Assembly (NCBI GenBank): GCA_026785745.1
Contig: JAJAZO010000254.1
Span: 1-6,001 of the forward strand
Length of the DNA stretch: 6,001 bases
Source: Chitinophagaceae bacterium
GTDB taxonomy: Bacteria > Bacteroidota > Bacteroidia > Chitinophagales > Chitinophagaceae
Reading direction: 5' to 3'
Below, piece after piece: positions 5,327-6,001 of the stretch. The position numbers and the translations under genes were made by a program. Every line of letters starts with the position of its first letter. The stretch's first letter is position 1. The notes under the pieces were generated by a model. It was not told where the DNA came from. It made no database searches and worked only from the letters and a program-made list of their open reading frames with translations.

Positions 5327-6001
5327 TTAATCTGCAATAAAACGGTAGCCCACTCCTTTAATAGTGAGTAATTCAAGCGAAGGGTCGTCTTTTAAATAGC
5401 TTCGGAGTTTTGTAATATATACATCAAGATTTCGGCTGTTAAAAAAAGAATCATCGCCCCAAAGTAAATTCAGAATGTCTTTGCGGTCAATAATTTTGTC
5501 TCTGTTCTCGTATAACAATTTCAACAATTCACTTTCCCTGAAAGAAAGCTTACGTTCTTCTTTACCATTCGTAAGCAGTTGGCGGTTTAATTGAAAATTA
5601 AACTTCCCCATGCTGGCATTACCGCCAGTTATTTTTTGCGACCCTTCCTGTTTATTTTTTAGCAGGTGTTGAATGCGGACAATCAGTTCTTCCATACTAA
5701 ATGGCTTACGGATATAATCATTGCCTCCCAGCGAAAATCCTTTTACCACATCCTTTGTTTGTGTTTTTGCAGTTAAAAAAATAATCGGTACTTCTTCATC
5801 CAGTTCCCGTATTTCATCGGCGATGGTAAAACCATCTTTATTCGGCAGCATAATATCGAGCACACAGATGTCCGGTTTTGCCCCCGGGGTGATGTGCATT
5901 TTTTTGAAAAGCTCTGTTGGTTTCGTTCCGTCGCTTTCCATGATGACTTCAAAGTCACGGCTCTCTAAACTCTCTTTTACAATTTTGCCGAGGAATAATT
6001 C
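5327..6001 (-). CDS. OmpR/PhoB-family response regulator, RprY-like (5' end outside the window)
   Basis: DNA-binding half of a two-component system. The frame stays open to the right edge: 20 in-frame codons lie upstream of the internal ATG at 5941 and read as a normal receiver start (ELFLGKIVKESLESRDFEV), so the true start and the acidic pocket residues lie just outside, probably fewer than 10 codons away. Of 224 visible residues, the receiver domain covers about 1-115: phosphate-accepting Asp49 in VLDIMLPNKDGF, Thr77 in IIFLTAKT and Lys99 in YIRKPFSMEEL. A winged-helix output domain follows at about 130-224, with LSFRESELLKLL, DRKDILNLLWG, SRNLDVYITKLRSYL and the closing IKGVGYRF. KDGFTIADEIR and KPFSMEEL recall Bacteroides RprY. 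The partner histidine kinase is not in view and may lie upstream. Whether it regulates the envelope genes downstream is not shown. Confidence 0.96.
   Translation of the reverse strand, partial: ELFLGKIVKESLESRDFEVIMESDGTKPTELFKKMHITPGAKPDICVLDIMLPNKDGFTIADEIRELDEEVPIIFLTAKTQTKDVVKGFSLGGNDYIRKPFSMEELIVRIQHLLKNKQEGSQKITGGNASMGKFNFQLNRQLLTNGKEERKLSFRESELLKLLYENRDKIIDRKDILNLLWGDDSFFNSRNLDVYITKLRSYLKDDPSLELLTIKGVGYRFIAD

Noticed and set aside
5773..5958. Minus-strand 61-codon open frame overlapping the receiver domain
   Set aside because: It is out of frame with the response regulator, whose receiver motifs are intact across the same bases.

Overview
The window looks like an ordinary chromosomal stretch from a Bacteroidetes bacterium, probably close to the Chitinophagaceae. 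This placement is an inference from three things: AT-rich DNA, start codons preceded by A-rich leaders with no Shine-Dalgarno match, and protein types typical of that phylum (an RprY-like response regulator, a large barrel ending in a PagL-like domain, a diheme cytochrome lipoprotein). No RNA gene, insertion sequence, phage gene or CRISPR array was found.

All five genes lie on the minus strand, so transcription runs from the right edge to the left. In that order they are: an OmpR/PhoB-type response regulator cut at its N-terminus by the window edge (5327-6001); a 590-residue AsmA-like protein with one N-terminal membrane anchor (3479-5251); N-acetylglucosamine-6-phosphate deacetylase NagA (2346-3452); a 402-residue outer-membrane beta-barrel whose C-terminal half resembles lipid A deacylase PagL (1122-2330); and a diheme cytochrome c lipoprotein (64-1026). 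The gaps between them are 75, 26, 15 and 95 bases. The AsmA-like, nagA and barrel genes are the tightest group and probably form one transcription unit. The cytochrome may have its own promoter. Coding density is high and no gene-free stretch exceeds 95 bases.

The middle three genes share a cell-envelope theme: a candidate envelope-lipid protein, an amino-sugar recycling enzyme and a lipid A-modifying barrel, with a two-component regulator just upstream. A working connection is an inference only. The smaller-scale structure is more interesting than the gene list: the barrel gene seems to encode two barrels in a row and lacks the expected PagL catalytic glutamate; the nagA start codon lies in the loop of a perfect 7-bp inverted repeat; a second inverted repeat overlaps an internal ATG near the start of the AsmA-like gene; the gap before the cytochrome gene holds stacked short palindromes; and the left edge cuts into what may be a dispersed GACGCAG/CTGCGACC-type intergenic repeat. 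I did not find a clearly new biological system.
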